Assembly (NCBI GenBank): GCA_024742875.1
Contig: JANSXP010000044.1
Location: forward strand, 1-60,746
Reading direction: 5' to 3'
Origin: Planctomycetaceae bacterium
GTDB taxonomy: Bacteria > Planctomycetota > Planctomycetia > Planctomycetales > Planctomycetaceae
DNA: 60,746 nucleotides
Shown here in pieces: positions 1 through 8,872 of the stretch (position 1 is its first letter; every line of letters starts with the position of its first letter). The translations under genes and the position numbers were made by a program. The notes beneath the pieces are model-generated. The model was not told the origin of the DNA and made no database searches. It was given only the letters and a program-made list of their open reading frames with translations.

Positions 1-190
1 CGTCAGAGCAAGCGACAACGGTTGATGACTCGCCCTCGCAAGCGGCTGCACTAGCGTTGCCCACGTGTGAGCTTCCACCGCCAGTCCAGCAGCTGCAGGG
101 ACGTGATCATTGCCGGTCGCATTGCGCGCATGAAAAAAGAGCCCCTCTGCAGAGAGGGGCTCTTCTTTGTTTAACCGGCTGCCAAAACGA
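1..190. other. Intergenic start of window
   Basis: No coding sequence can be supported here. The only clear structure is the hairpin at 133-172, listed separately. The rest shows no tRNA-like or repeat structure. Confidence 0.6.
133..172. terminator. Bidirectional intrinsic terminator
   Basis: A perfect stem pairs 137-148 with 153-164 around a 4-base loop. It is flanked by an A6 tract on the left and a T-rich tract on the right, so it can terminate in both directions. It lies just downstream of the minus-strand TlpA-like gene ending at 191 and would also stop rightward transcription entering from outside the window. Confidence 0.85.
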
Positions 191-1360
191 CTAGTTCGTG
201 TTGGCTCGTCGTTCGGCAGACCACTCTCGCAGCAGTTGTTCCACACCCGCCTTGAAGTAGGCGTAGTCGTGGTAGCCGACTGAAGACAGGCGAACTTTTC
301 CTTTGTGGTCAATCAGCAGCGTTGTGGGGTAGCCTTCCAGCTTGGGCAGCTGAGCAATCACTTCGTCGGTGACCAGAGCACACGGATAGTTCATGCTGGC
401 ATTGGCCTTAAACTCTTTGACCGTCTTCAGGTTGGCTTCATCGCTGGGACCACGTTCCTGATTCAGACCAACCATCTGGAACCCGTACTTGCTGTACTCG
501 TCCTGCAGCTTGACAAAAGCAGGAATCTCCTGGCGACATGGTGGGCACCACGTTCCCCAAATGTCCACGATGCAGACGCGACCGAGCAGGTCCGATTTCT
601 TCAGTGGCTTGCCATCGGTATCAACCAGATCGAAATCGAAGTTGAATGTCTGCCCCTTCTTCAGGTCATCCAGTGCCTTCTGAGCCAGTTCGGCTTCGTA
701 CTTCTTCTGCAGCTCGGCAAAGTGGGCTTCCCACTTCGCCAGTTCGGCTGCGTAGCCGGGAAGGGCTCGAACAGACGCCAGATCAGCATCAGTTTTGATC
801 TGCTCAACGTTGCCAAATCCGTTATCGATGGCTTTGTTCAGGATCGCCAGAGCTTCCGTCGCCTGGTCCTTTTTGCCCAGAGAACACGCATGGTTGTAGT
901 AAACGACGGCAGGCAGCTGGCCAGCCTGCATGTCAACGCCGGCGTCCAGCGCTTTGGTCAGCACAGTGCTGGCACGGGCAAAGGCCACTGCGGCAACGTC
1001 AGCATTGCCGCGCTGAGCCTGCATCATGCCCAGGTCTTCCATCGTGCCCACATAGTCTCGCACCTTTTCCGCATCGGTGGGAGCCGCCTCATAGCCGCTT
1101 TTGATCTCGGCAAAGTCTTTGGGCAGATCCTCAAAGTCTTCCAGCAGCCCCACAAGGATGGGATCCACATCAGCCGCCGGTGCAGCCGGAGCGGGTGTCA
1201 CTGCGGCAGACTCTTCAGACGCCGAGCCGGAGCCAGCACCGTCATCGGTGGCCGGTGCATCCGGCGTGGTACCTTCGGGAGCGGATTCACTTTCGGATCC
1301 GCAGCCAATCACTGTGCATCCGCACAACAACAGTGCGGTCAATCGCCATGAAACCTTCAT
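191..1360 (-). CDS. TlpA-like thioredoxin-fold lipoprotein with TPR-like region
   Basis: Probable envelope thiol:disulfide oxidoreductase. The chosen ATG at 1360 gives a lipoprotein signal (MKVSWRLTALLLCGC, then VIGC with acceptor Cys about residue 20) and has an AAGGA ribosome site upstream; a longer reading to 1429 would bury the signal. After an acidic, low-complexity Ala/Pro/Ser linker (residues 21-65) comes an alpha-helical TPR-like region (about 95-200). The C-terminal AlkP/TlpA-type thioredoxin domain carries WGTWCPPC, with redox cysteines near 272 and 275. Helical repeats plus a C-terminal redoxin is common in planctomycete lipoproteins. The substrate cannot be told from sequence. It is transcribed alone, with a terminator downstream. 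Confidence 0.88.
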   Translation of the reverse strand: MKVSWRLTALLLCGCTVIGCGSESESAPEGTTPDAPATDDGAGSGSASEESAAVTPAPAAPAADVDPILVGLLEDFEDLPKDFAEIKSGYEAAPTDAEKVRDYVGTMEDLGMMQAQRGNADVAAVAFARASTVLTKALDAGVDMQAGQLPAVVYYNHACSLGKKDQATEALAILNKAIDNGFGNVEQIKTDADLASVRALPGYAAELAKWEAHFAELQKKYEAELAQKALDDLKKGQTFNFDFDLVDTDGKPLKKSDLLGRVCIVDIWGTWCPPCRQEIPAFVKLQDEYSKYGFQMVGLNQERGPSDEANLKTVKEFKANASMNYPCALVTDEVIAQLPKLEGYPTTLLIDHKGKVRLSSVGYHDYAYFKAGVEQLLREWSAERRANTN

Positions 1361-1633
1361 TACTATCATCCTTGAACGGCTTGCGTACGGGTCAGCATTC
1401 GAGATTTGCGGTGAATGCAAGAGCAACATCGACCATTCGCACCGGCTTAATTAACGGCACGACCGCTGAATCTGGCACTTACGCAATAATCCGCACATCA
1501 CGACTCACCCGCGCAGAATTCGATCGTGTGCCGCTTCACACCCGGTCGCATTCCCGCACCGCCCACCACCCATCGGCAGTTTCCGCCGCCCGGCTGGTTC
1601 TGCGGATACGGTGATACGGGCTGTCGGGGTCGG

Positions 1634-2908
1634 CTAGACGGAGGTCAGGACACACCCGGCCACATGCCCGCCGAATCCCAGCGACAGCTTGAGGGCCTGG
1701 CTAGCCGTCAACCGACGACTGTCCGCCGCGACATCCACGTCGCAATCGGCGTCTGTTTGCACGTGATTGGCGGTGCCAGGCATCACACCGTGCCGCAGTG
1801 CCAGGCAGGTGACGGCCAGTTCAATCGAGGCGGCCGCTCCCAGCGTATGCCCAATCGCCCCTTTGATGCTGAAGGCGGGCAGCCGGCTGCCCAAACGCCC
1901 CTGGAGAGAAGCCAGTCCCCGCGCTTCCGCCAGATCGTTGGTCGGCGTCGCGGTGCCGTGCAGACTGACAAAGTCCGGCTGAATGTCACCCAGTCCTTCG
2001 ATCACCCGGGCGACCATCTCTCCACTGGTATCGACCTGAGTCATACCCGTGCAATCGGTCAACACCCCTCCGCTATGGACTCGGGCATACGGGTTCGCTC
2101 CGCGAGCGGCGGCGTGCCGGGCTGACTCCAGCAACAGCATGCCCGCCCCTTCACCGATCACAAATCCGTCACGCTGCTGATCGAACGGTCGTCCCGCACA
2201 GGCCGGATCTGTCCTCTTTGAGGTGACGCCCAGCCGATGAAAACCGGACAGCACCGAAGCCCGCAAAGACGCATCACCACTGCCAGCCACACACACATCG
2301 CACTGACCACTGGCCACCAGCGTGAACGCCTCCAGAAAACTGAATAGTCCGGTCGCGCAAGCGGCCACCGGACAGCCAAAGGGCCCCATCGCCCCCGTCA
2401 GAGTCTGCACCATTCTGAGTGGCGAATCCGGCATGAAGCCTGATTGCCACAAATGCTCCAGACCCGTCGGAGCGGATGTCTGATCGCGGAAGCTGCGTTC
2501 GAGTGCTCGCAGGCTGGGTTTGCTCGTGCCAATCACACAACCAGTCTGCGGGCCAGACAGTTCGTTCATCCCCAGCCCGGCATCCTGTACGGCTTCCAGC
2601 AGGCACGAGGCCAGCATGCCGTTCAGGCAGTCCTGCCCCCACGTCTGGGCGAAGCTCGCCCTCTGTTCAGCGGGCAACTGTTTCCGGAGATGGTGCATGA
2701 CAGCCAGATGGTCCACCGGGGCACCACCCGGTGGACGTTTCAGCAACTGCGTGAGGTCGTCAAAATGATCAATCAGTGAAGCATCGAGCAGACGCCCGCA
2801 GGTTGCTCCCTGCAGGAGTCCGTCCCACGCGGCCTCGCGCCCAATGCCCAGCGGGGTAACGAGCCCGATTCCTGTAACAACGACTTCGCTGGTGTCTGCG
2901 ACCGGCAT
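1634..2908 (-). CDS. Beta-ketoacyl-[ACP] synthase family protein
   Basis: Thiolase-fold KAS-II/FabF-like enzyme of 424 residues, expected to do Claisen condensation of acyl-ACP units. The catalytic triad is intact: Cys184 in VAACATG, His317 in SLHGTATPTND and His354 in GAIGHTLGAAA, with Lys349 in SIKG. ATG 2908 starts the canonical N-terminus (SEVVVTGIGLVTPLG); a TTG at 3013 would add 35 atypical residues. No ACP, malonyl transferase, ketoreductase or dehydratase gene lies nearby, so it is unlikely to be the housekeeping FabF of a fab operon. It is divergent from the membrane, GNAT, GH3 and DUF2156 genes at 3096-8872 and may serve the same pathway; that link is inferred from position only. 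Confidence 0.88.
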   Translation of the reverse strand: MPVADTSEVVVTGIGLVTPLGIGREAAWDGLLQGATCGRLLDASLIDHFDDLTQLLKRPPGGAPVDHLAVMHHLRKQLPAEQRASFAQTWGQDCLNGMLASCLLEAVQDAGLGMNELSGPQTGCVIGTSKPSLRALERSFRDQTSAPTGLEHLWQSGFMPDSPLRMVQTLTGAMGPFGCPVAACATGLFSFLEAFTLVASGQCDVCVAGSGDASLRASVLSGFHRLGVTSKRTDPACAGRPFDQQRDGFVIGEGAGMLLLESARHAAARGANPYARVHSGGVLTDCTGMTQVDTSGEMVARVIEGLGDIQPDFVSLHGTATPTNDLAEARGLASLQGRLGSRLPAFSIKGAIGHTLGAAASIELAVTCLALRHGVMPGTANHVQTDADCDVDVAADSRRLTASQALKLSLGFGGHVAGCVLTSV

Positions 2909-3095
2909 GAGCTGGCAGATGATGTGGGGATTGATTCGAATGGCAGGCCGGGGCAGAGGTGCTGCCTGCACACCGGCCATCCTGCCCGTCCAGAAGGGCC
3001 ATTCAACGGCCAACCCGGAAAAGTCGACCGAGAAACGAACAATTTCCCGCCTCAGGATGTTCTAATCCCCGTCTCCTCCTGACGCCGAGAACCCA

Positions 3096-4085
3096 GTGAA
3101 CGATCAGACCACCTTTCCGCCAGATTCCAGCGAATCCATTCAGCCGGCTGGCCGACTGGAGCGGCACTTCAATTGGGTGAACGATCAGAAGTGGAACTGG
3201 ATGCCATTCTTAAGCCTGCGACCGGAACCGTACGAGTATGTGGTCCGCGGTGTCCTGATGGCATTCGCAACCCTGGTGTTCGGACCGATCTCCATACTGG
3301 GTGGCGTGTTCATTTTCTTTGTGGCCACGCAAACCCTGGGACTGTGGCTGGAAGTGTCGATCTGGCTGAGCATTCTCGGATTTATCGCCAGCCTGACCAC
3401 GGGCGTAACTCATCAGTACGTCTGCTTTCATTTTTGGAACCGCCGCGCCTTTCGGCTTCGCAGCCAGCCGGGTTTTCGCCTTCCAGCAGCTGATGCCTCA
3501 GCCGTCGCCAGCGACACCGACAGCCCCTACCGCCCACCGGAATCCGGCGCCGCACCAGCCGCGCCCGACTACCTCACACCTCCGCTGCCACTGCGGCATA
3601 CACTCAGCCTGCTGGAGGGATCGTTCGTTCACGGAACACTGCTGGCTCTGACCGTTGCCCCCACGTCATTCTGGTATGCCATTGGGACTCGCAACTGGTC
3701 AGATGACTGGCAGATTGCCGTGCGTCTGGCCCCGTTGCTGTCAGGGATCATCCTCGCGGCGGGAATCTGGATCATGGAATCCGGCTTGTCGGTTTCATTT
3801 CGCTGGCTGGCTCTGGCCGCACGCACACTGGTGGGATTTGTGCTGATTGCCACAGGAATTCTGTCGCTGGTCTCATCTGCACTTCTCTCGTCTGCGGCCG
3901 GCACTTGGACACTGTCCGTCTGTGGCATCGTGCTTGGTATCATGGGGGGCTGCACGCTGGTGCACTGCCTGATTCAGTCCGCTCGGCTGTTCCGGGAAAC
4001 CACAAGCCAGCAGGCAGGTGACAGCCGGGGCATCCTGCCGCCTGCCCTCTCCGTGCCACTGATGGCCGACGGAGAGCGTCCTTGA
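3096..4085 (+). CDS. Multi-spanning membrane protein of unknown function
   Basis: A 329-residue protein with a GTG start. A hydrophilic N-terminus precedes two membrane segments (about residues 50-75 and 80-105), a proline-rich cytoplasmic-type linker (about 130-165), then about four more segments (170-290). No family is recognised. It lies divergent from the beta-ketoacyl synthase, with 187 bases between the two start codons. Its stop overlaps the start of the next gene (TTGA), which suggests translational coupling and a joint role in the membrane. Confidence 0.8.
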   Translation: MNDQTTFPPDSSESIQPAGRLERHFNWVNDQKWNWMPFLSLRPEPYEYVVRGVLMAFATLVFGPISILGGVFIFFVATQTLGLWLEVSIWLSILGFIASLTTGVTHQYVCFHFWNRRAFRLRSQPGFRLPAADASAVASDTDSPYRPPESGAAPAAPDYLTPPLPLRHTLSLLEGSFVHGTLLALTVAPTSFWYAIGTRNWSDDWQIAVRLAPLLSGIILAAGIWIMESGLSVSFRWLALAARTLVGFVLIATGILSLVSSALLSSAAGTWTLSVCGIVLGIMGGCTLVHCLIQSARLFRETTSQQAGDSRGILPPALSVPLMADGERP

Positions 4086-4549
4086 ATTCAGCTCCCGTGC
4101 GAACAAGTCGCCAGTACAGACTGATTTCCGCCGGCCTGGCCTTCGTTGTCTGGGGCGCGTGGGCGTGGTTTGTGAATCAGCTGGAAGATCGCCCCGACCA
4201 GCTCTCCCCTGTGGGATCAGGTTTGATTCAGGGCACCGCCAGCTGTCTGATTACTCTGTTCATGCTCCGCAGCGTGACGCACCTGTATCACGCATTCTCG
4301 GCCCGCCAGTTTGCTGCCCGCGCACGCCTGTTTCTGCCAGCGATCCTGACCACCGCGCTGACCAGTTCGTGCCTGTCCGCCGCGCACCTGCTGGCCGGGA
4401 CGGCCAACGTCGTTGGAACGGTGCTCCCCGGCATCATTGTGGCGCTGTGTTTTAACACGCTCACCTGCTGGAAACTTCACCAGCAGTGCCTGAGGCAGTC
4501 GCCAAAAAGCAACCTGCCGGCAGAACACTCAACCGACGCGATTCGGTGA
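4082..4549 (+). CDS. Small four-helix membrane protein, coupled to the previous gene
   Basis: A 155-residue protein starting at TTG 4082, overlapping the upstream TGA by four bases. Four hydrophobic segments are visible (about residues 14-31, 44-62, 82-104 and 108-130), with short hydrophilic ends. No family or catalytic motif is recognised. The overlap implies co-translation with the membrane protein at 3096-4085. Confidence 0.7.
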   Translation: MNSAPVRTSRQYRLISAGLAFVVWGAWAWFVNQLEDRPDQLSPVGSGLIQGTASCLITLFMLRSVTHLYHAFSARQFAARARLFLPAILTTALTSSCLSAAHLLAGTANVVGTVLPGIIVALCFNTLTCWKLHQQCLRQSPKSNLPAEHSTDAIR

Positions 4550-4667
4550 GCAAATCAACGGTTTTCGATGCATTTGCAAAGCCGAATGCGTACCCTCACA
4601 GCTGCCTTTCTGTCTGTCGTCATCTGGCAGGACCGTCGACAGCACCGCCCGTTTGCAGCTGAGATTC

Positions 4668-5816
4668 ATGTCCCACGTTCCTTCCCCGTCACTGAGCCCC
4701 GCCACGACATCAGAATCGACCACCGGTCTGGTGGTGGGCTCGTTTGCCGGGACGAACACGCAGCTGCAACAGTTCGTTCAACAAACCTGGCAGGATGCCT
4801 ATCAGGGCAAGGTGAACTTTCCCCTGTGGTCGGCCGATTATTTCGACTGGCAGTTCAGCACAGCCACCGGGCCCGACCGCCGACTCTGTGCACAGCAGGA
4901 CGGCGAACTGACGGCCGTACTGATGGGCACACCCTCACGTTTTCGTTTCGAATCACAGTCACTGGAAGGTGCCCACTACAGCTGGCTTTCCGTGGCCGCC
5001 TCACACCGCGGTCGCGGCCTCGCGTCGCAGCTGGATGCCGCTCGTCAAATTCACGAACAGACGCACCATGGTCAGGCAATTGTCAGTTTTCGCTTTACGG
5101 GGTCTCGCCATTCACTGGCAGAACGTCCGGACAAAAGACCACACCAAAGATCGCCCAAGTTCCAGCGTTCCATCGGACTGTGGGCCCGACCGTTGTCTGG
5201 CAGCGGTCTGCGTCGATGGAACACCAGTCGCGGTGAAGGCCTGTTTGCCTGGGCGGGAACGCCATTCACCCGGAGCCTTCGCTTCTCCAGCACCTCAGAC
5301 AACCTGCGTCCGTTTGATCCGCTGGATCTCGGACAGTGCCTGAACATCGTCACTGCCCGCAATGATCAGTTTGCATTCACCATCGACTGGGACGAAACGC
5401 TGCTGCAGCATCAACTTCACGGCAGTCCGGTTGCGCGGACACTCGTCTGGGAGCGTCACGGCACAGTGACTGGATTTCTCAACTACCACATTCTGCCATT
5501 CTGCGGACGCACGATCGCGCCGGTCGCCGTGATCGACATGATGGAAATCGATCAGCTCAGTCGGCGGGAACAGTCCGAATTCCTGCGGCGGTCTCTGGCC
5601 CAAATGAAAGAGCAGGGCGCCATCGTCGCTTTGAAACTCAGCAGCAAAGACGTGCCACTGGATGCGCTGCTGCTGAATGGGTTTACACCACGGCGGCGAG
5701 ACTCTCACCTGGTTGTGCAGACAGTCGGTTGCCCGGCGCAGGCCGCTGCGCAAACGGCCTCCCCGGTTCCGATTCGGATCCCCGTCGGCAAACCCATACG
5801 GATTCTGTGGCGCTGA
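4668..5816 (+). CDS. GNAT-superfamily acetyltransferase-like protein
   Basis: A protein of about 382 residues with an acetyl-CoA motif A near residues 107-124 (WLSVAASHRGRGLASQLDA), the classic RGxGxA pyrophosphate loop. A second, less conserved half (about 220-350) suggests a tandem GNAT fold of the Eis or FemX type. ATG 4668 is taken as start; TTG 4653 in the same frame is possible. The N-acylated substrate is unknown. It is 40 bases upstream of the GH3-like gene in the same direction, so the two are probably co-transcribed. In context it may acylate an amino-lipid or amino-acid product, but this is inference. Confidence 0.75.
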   Translation: MSHVPSPSLSPATTSESTTGLVVGSFAGTNTQLQQFVQQTWQDAYQGKVNFPLWSADYFDWQFSTATGPDRRLCAQQDGELTAVLMGTPSRFRFESQSLEGAHYSWLSVAASHRGRGLASQLDAARQIHEQTHHGQAIVSFRFTGSRHSLAERPDKRPHQRSPKFQRSIGLWARPLSGSGLRRWNTSRGEGLFAWAGTPFTRSLRFSSTSDNLRPFDPLDLGQCLNIVTARNDQFAFTIDWDETLLQHQLHGSPVARTLVWERHGTVTGFLNYHILPFCGRTIAPVAVIDMMEIDQLSRREQSEFLRRSLAQMKEQGAIVALKLSSKDVPLDALLLNGFTPRRRDSHLVVQTVGCPAQAAAQTASPVPIRIPVGKPIRILWR

Positions 5817-5856
5817 CCGCGCCCCCCAATTCCCACTGTGCGTTTTGACAGACCTC

Positions 5857-7563
5857 ATGCTGAAATACCTGCCTGCCATTACTCCGCGAGCGATCTCCCG
5901 CCTGACGCTCAGCATTCTTCGCAAGGGATCGTGTGACGCCTTTGAGCAGTCTTTGCAAACGGCCCACGATTATCAGCACAACTGGATGCTCGAACGCGTC
6001 CGCAAATGTGCAGACACACAATTTGGCCGCGACCACGGCTTCGCTTCAATCCGCACCCTGACAGACTTTCGCGCGCAGGTGCCAGTCGTTTCTTACGAAG
6101 CCTTCGCCCCCTATATCAACGATGTTGCTGCCGGCAAAACCAGCGCGCTGATTCCCGACTCAGAAAAGCTGGTGCAGTTTACGATCACCACCGGCAGCAG
6201 CGGAGTCCCCAAGCTGAACCCCGTCACTGACACCTGGCTAAAGCAGTATCGCAAAGCCTGGGACGTCTGGGGAATGAAGTTCTTCGTCGATCACCCCCAG
6301 CATATTGGCGCTCGTATGCTGCAGATGTCGGGCACGTGGGACATGGGGACGACCCCCGGCGGACACCAGATCAGCATGGTGAGCGCGTTACTGTCCAAGA
6401 TCCAGAACCCGTTCCTGAAGCCCTACTACCTGATCCCCAACATCGTCAATGAGATCCCCGATCCAGTGGTGCGTCATTACGTCGCCCTGAGGCTGAGCAT
6501 TTCAGCGGATGTCGGCTGGATTCTGCTGATGAATCCCGGCACGCTGATTCGCCTCGCAGAAATTGGAGACACCAACGCTGACACTCTGCTGAAAGACGTG
6601 GCGGATGGCACGCTGTCCACGCGGTTTGATATCCCCGAGCCGATTCGCCGCACACTGGTCGCGGAGCACCTGAAGCCACACCCGGCCGCCGCGCGTCGGC
6701 TCACGGCGCTGGCCTCACAGCGCGGTCAGCTGCTGCCGAAAGACTATTGGAAGCAACCCGCCATTTCGTGCTGGCTGGGCGGAACAGCCGGCTATCAGTC
6801 TCGCTACCTGAAAGACTACTTTGGCGACTCTCCGTGTCGGGACATGGGGCTGGTGTCCAGCGAAGGCCGACATACCATCCCGCTGCAGGACACCGCCCCC
6901 TGGGGCGTGCCGTCCATTGGCTCCGGCTTTTATGAGTTCATCCCGATCGAGCAGGCGGATACCCCGCAGCCGGACGCCCTGGATGGTCGTGATCTGGAGG
7001 AAGGCAAACAGTACCGTCTTGTGATGTCCACAGCCGCGGGCTACTTCCGGTTCGATATCGGAGATGTCGTCACCTGTCGTGGCTTTCACGGCGAAGCTCC
7101 TTTGATCGAATTCCTGCAGAAAAGCGCGCGTGTCGGCGATCTCGAAGGAGAAAAGCTGACGGAACATCAGGTCGTCGAGGGAGCCCACAAGGCGGCCGCA
7201 GCAACAAATCAGGAGTTGTCGCTCATCACAGCCGTTCCGAGGCGACTGGAGAATGAGCAGCCTCGATACGACTTTCTGGTAGAAGTCACAGACGTTTCCG
7301 CTGAACGCGGCCCCGCATTTTTGACAGCACTGGACGCAGAGCTGGCCGAACTCAATTTTCTCTGGCGAGCCCGCCGCAAAGAGGGCGTGCTGCAGGCCCC
7401 TCATCTGCACCTGATTGGCCCCGGAGAGTGGGATCGCTGCATTCAGGCCGAAGTCGACCGCCGCGGCACGGGCGACTACCAGTACAAGCATCCCGGACTG
7501 GTCGTGGAAGAGAACTGGCTGCAGCAATTCCGGATTGTCAGTACCGTTGAGGCCACCAGGTGA
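5857..7563 (+). CDS. GH3-family acyl-acid amido synthetase-like enzyme
   Basis: A 568-residue member of the GH3 (auxin-responsive promoter) branch of the adenylate-forming enzymes, close to the usual family length. ATP motif 1 is at residues 111-119 (TTGSSGVPK). Motif 2 is seen in LVSSEGRHTIP, and motif 3 in YRLVMSTAAGYFRFDIGDVV. The GHxxxPLIEFLQK segment and the C-terminal cap are also present. Plant members couple jasmonate or auxin to amino acids; bacterial substrates are mostly unknown. ATG 5857 matches the family N-terminus; an upstream in-frame extension to 5677 overlaps the GNAT gene and looks spurious. Flanked by a GNAT-like and a DUF2156 transferase, it probably activates a carboxylic acid for amide or ester formation. 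Confidence 0.88.
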   Translation: MLKYLPAITPRAISRLTLSILRKGSCDAFEQSLQTAHDYQHNWMLERVRKCADTQFGRDHGFASIRTLTDFRAQVPVVSYEAFAPYINDVAAGKTSALIPDSEKLVQFTITTGSSGVPKLNPVTDTWLKQYRKAWDVWGMKFFVDHPQHIGARMLQMSGTWDMGTTPGGHQISMVSALLSKIQNPFLKPYYLIPNIVNEIPDPVVRHYVALRLSISADVGWILLMNPGTLIRLAEIGDTNADTLLKDVADGTLSTRFDIPEPIRRTLVAEHLKPHPAAARRLTALASQRGQLLPKDYWKQPAISCWLGGTAGYQSRYLKDYFGDSPCRDMGLVSSEGRHTIPLQDTAPWGVPSIGSGFYEFIPIEQADTPQPDALDGRDLEEGKQYRLVMSTAAGYFRFDIGDVVTCRGFHGEAPLIEFLQKSARVGDLEGEKLTEHQVVEGAHKAAAATNQELSLITAVPRRLENEQPRYDFLVEVTDVSAERGPAFLTALDAELAELNFLWRARRKEGVLQAPHLHLIGPGEWDRCIQAEVDRRGTGDYQYKHPGLVVEENWLQQFRIVSTVEATR

Positions 7564-7732
7564 TTATGTTGTGCCGCGGGCGCCCGCATTGCCGGACCGG
7601 CAAAGTCCTCCCCAAACGCCCAGAAACCGCCACTCTCGAGACGTTCGACAATCCTAAACCACAGCCGCTGGCTGGCCCGCACCTGACTCCACGCAGAAAC
7701 CACCCGCACACACTCGCCACAGATTTCCGCCT

Positions 7733-8872
7733 TTGGCCACTGTTTCCTCATTTTCCGGCAGCGATTCGACACTCTCCGCAGACTACGACCAGCTATTGGT
7801 CTGTCGGCAGCAACTGAGCGAACCGCATCGACAGCGACTGGAACATCTCGCCTGGGAACGCGCGTCGGTTCCGGAATCCTACGACATCGCGGTCTCCGAA
7901 GGCAAAGTGATCCAGATGCCCTGCGGCGGTGGTGTCGCCAGCGTTCTGGAAGATGGACGTTTCTGGCATATCGCTGGAGGACTGCTGGCGGATGAAGCCA
8001 CCAAGCCCAAAATGGCCCACTGGCTGGCGGGCCTGTCCGAACAGCAGAACAAAACGATTGCCGTCTACAACGTCAACCGGCATGACGCGGGACTGCTGCA
8101 GGACGAAGGCTTCGTCGTCAACAAATTCGGAGAAGAACCCGTTCTCAATCCCCAGCAGCAGACATGGTCCGGACGGCGGTTTGAATGGGTGCGGCGGCAG
8201 TCCAACTTCTGCCAGCGAGCGGGCGTCGTGGTGGAAGAAATCCCGGCGGCCGACCAGCAGGCAGAGTTGGGCGACACTCTGCTGGAAATTATGAACGACG
8301 ATCTTTCCGGTCGCACATTTGACAAACCACTGCGGCTGCTCGAAGGACAGTTTCACCCGCACCAGCTGCAGCGTCGCCGACTGTTCGTCGCTCGCCGTAA
8401 AGAGGATCAGTACGTCGAGGGGTTTCTGGCCTGCAGTCCCCTGCACGGCGGACGAGGCTGGGCGTTTGAAACCTACCGTAAACGCACAGAGTCCACGCGC
8501 GGCCTGACGGCTCATTTGTTTCGCAGTGTGTGCGATCAGCTCAAAGCCGAGGGCGTGGAACGCGTCTCACTGTGTCTGGTCCCCGGTCGTAACGTTTCGC
8601 AGTCAGCCTTTGAGGACGACGACGGACGACTGCGATGGCTGCTGAACGCCTGGTACGGCAAACTGGGAGTCCTGTTTAACGCCAAAGGTCAGGATCATTT
8701 CAAGAGCCGGTTCCGCCCGACCTACGAAGACCGCTACCTGTGTGTGAACCCTGGCTCCACGGTCTCTTCCATCTTTTCATTCCTGCGGACCAGCGGCGCA
8801 CTGAAAGCCAACTGGTGGAACCTGAGTCGGCAGACATGGAATGCCACGTTTCGCCGCCGCCGGTCCGGCTGA
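7733..8872 (+). CDS. DUF2156 / MprF C-terminal-like aminoacyl- or acyl-transferase
   Basis: A 379-residue soluble protein starting at TTG 7733. Two segments match the phosphatidylglycerol lysyltransferase catalytic domain: EGFVVNKFGEEPVLNPQQQ followed by GRRFEWVRRQSNFCQRAG, and the second GNAT half with FETYRKRTESTRGLTAHLF then VSLCLVPG. There is no MprF-type flippase membrane domain. Such free-standing domains transfer aminoacyl groups from tRNA, or other acyl groups, to lipids or small acceptors. The gene follows the GH3-like gene by 169 bases on the same strand. Its stop abuts the stop of the convergent trkA with no gap (TGA TCA). Confidence 0.8.
   Translation: MATVSSFSGSDSTLSADYDQLLVCRQQLSEPHRQRLEHLAWERASVPESYDIAVSEGKVIQMPCGGGVASVLEDGRFWHIAGGLLADEATKPKMAHWLAGLSEQQNKTIAVYNVNRHDAGLLQDEGFVVNKFGEEPVLNPQQQTWSGRRFEWVRRQSNFCQRAGVVVEEIPAADQQAELGDTLLEIMNDDLSGRTFDKPLRLLEGQFHPHQLQRRRLFVARRKEDQYVEGFLACSPLHGGRGWAFETYRKRTESTRGLTAHLFRSVCDQLKAEGVERVSLCLVPGRNVSQSAFEDDDGRLRWLLNAWYGKLGVLFNAKGQDHFKSRFRPTYEDRYLCVNPGSTVSSIFSFLRTSGALKANWWNLSRQTWNATFRRRRSG

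Noticed and set aside
1361-1633. Small gene between the TlpA-like and ketosynthase genes
   Set aside because: Short open frames here overlap the flanking genes and show no start site or protein-like features.
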